Assembly: GCA_011037195.1 (NCBI GenBank)
Contig: JAAEAF010003542.1
Coordinates: 1-64,000 of the forward strand
Origin: Triatoma infestans
Taxonomy: Eukaryota; Arthropoda; Insecta; Hemiptera; Reduviidae
Direction of reading: 5' to 3'
Length of the DNA stretch: 64,000 bases
The position numbers were made by a program, and so were the translations under genes. The notes under the pieces were generated by a model. It was not told where the DNA came from. It saw nothing but the letters and a program-made list of their open reading frames with translations, and did not search any database. Shown here piece after piece: positions 63,961 to 64,000 of this stretch; the stretch's first letter is position 1; each line of letters starts with the position of its first letter.

Positions 63961-64000
63961 GGGGTGGAGGAGGAGAGTGGTAGATTGGTTAAGGGTTTGG
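63961..64000. other. Purine-rich window edge
   Basis: GGGTTTGG/GGAGGAGGAG-type G-rich sequence at the end of the window; likely the 5' UTR of the LINE or flank. Not resolvable. Confidence 0.3.

Overview
The window is eukaryotic, AT-rich DNA, almost certainly from an arthropod and most likely an insect: non-LTR elements with insect-type PRE_C2HC/CCHC gag proteins, Ty3/gypsy elements, a Penelope-like element with a GIY-YIG nuclease, and small palindromic repeats. I see no intact host gene, no rRNA and no convincing tRNA. It reads as a graveyard of nested transposable elements; nearly every reading frame is interrupted. The only host-like coding trace is a broken C2H2 zinc-finger sequence at 53937-54444, cut by the Penelope-like element.

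Layout. 1-2726: internally deleted Jockey-type LINE (+). 2770-6927: LINE (-) with an FP/L1-like ORF1 and an EN-RT ORF2. 7130-7520: short LINE fragment. 7935-10510: 5'-truncated LINE (+). 11129-36007: a Ty3/gypsy element on the minus strand (TSD TTCAT, LTRs 11129-11457 and 35690-36007) stretched to about 25 kb by nested insertions. A small LINE sits in it at 15625-16666. A near-complete RNase H-bearing I-type LINE (17663-33069, TSD AATGTGGAT) interrupts its RT. That LINE is interrupted by a 9.0-kb giant inverted-repeat element (19999-29005, TSD CCCGT), and one arm of that element is interrupted by a further LINE (20893-24540). 37023-40481: a second gypsy element lacking RT/RNase H and carrying at the deletion junction a reversed scrap of the first element's gag. 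40482-41415: fragment of a third gypsy pol. 41420-42929: snap-back repeat, an unrecognised ORF, and a palindrome carrying a hammerhead-ribozyme core. 44936-47110: LINE (+). 47112-53720: short repeats, a second hammerhead copy, and LINE tails. 53937-55410: zinc-finger pseudogene and Penelope-like element. 55349-56375: LINE tail (-). 57502 to about 63960: the best-preserved LINE in the window (-), probably continuing to or near the window edge.

The most unusual object is the element at 19999-29005. It has AGTAGATGAT termini, a 5-bp target duplication, and arms of about 2.1 to 2.7 kb made of many diverged copies of a GAGCCGTGAGATG-containing unit. Its short central loop carries a minus-strand remnant that looks like a protein-primed family B DNA polymerase (GIRGG ... 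SKAN), the enzyme type of Polintons/Mavericks. Also notable are a family of stem-loops in LINE 3' UTRs whose stems change sequence but stay paired, next to an 18-bp tandem array, and three hammerhead-type cores in palindromic repeats.

Nothing here works as an operon or pathway; what can be read is the order of insertions, from nested coordinates and target-site duplications. Protein-family assignments are from motif recognition in the given sequence only; no database search was run.
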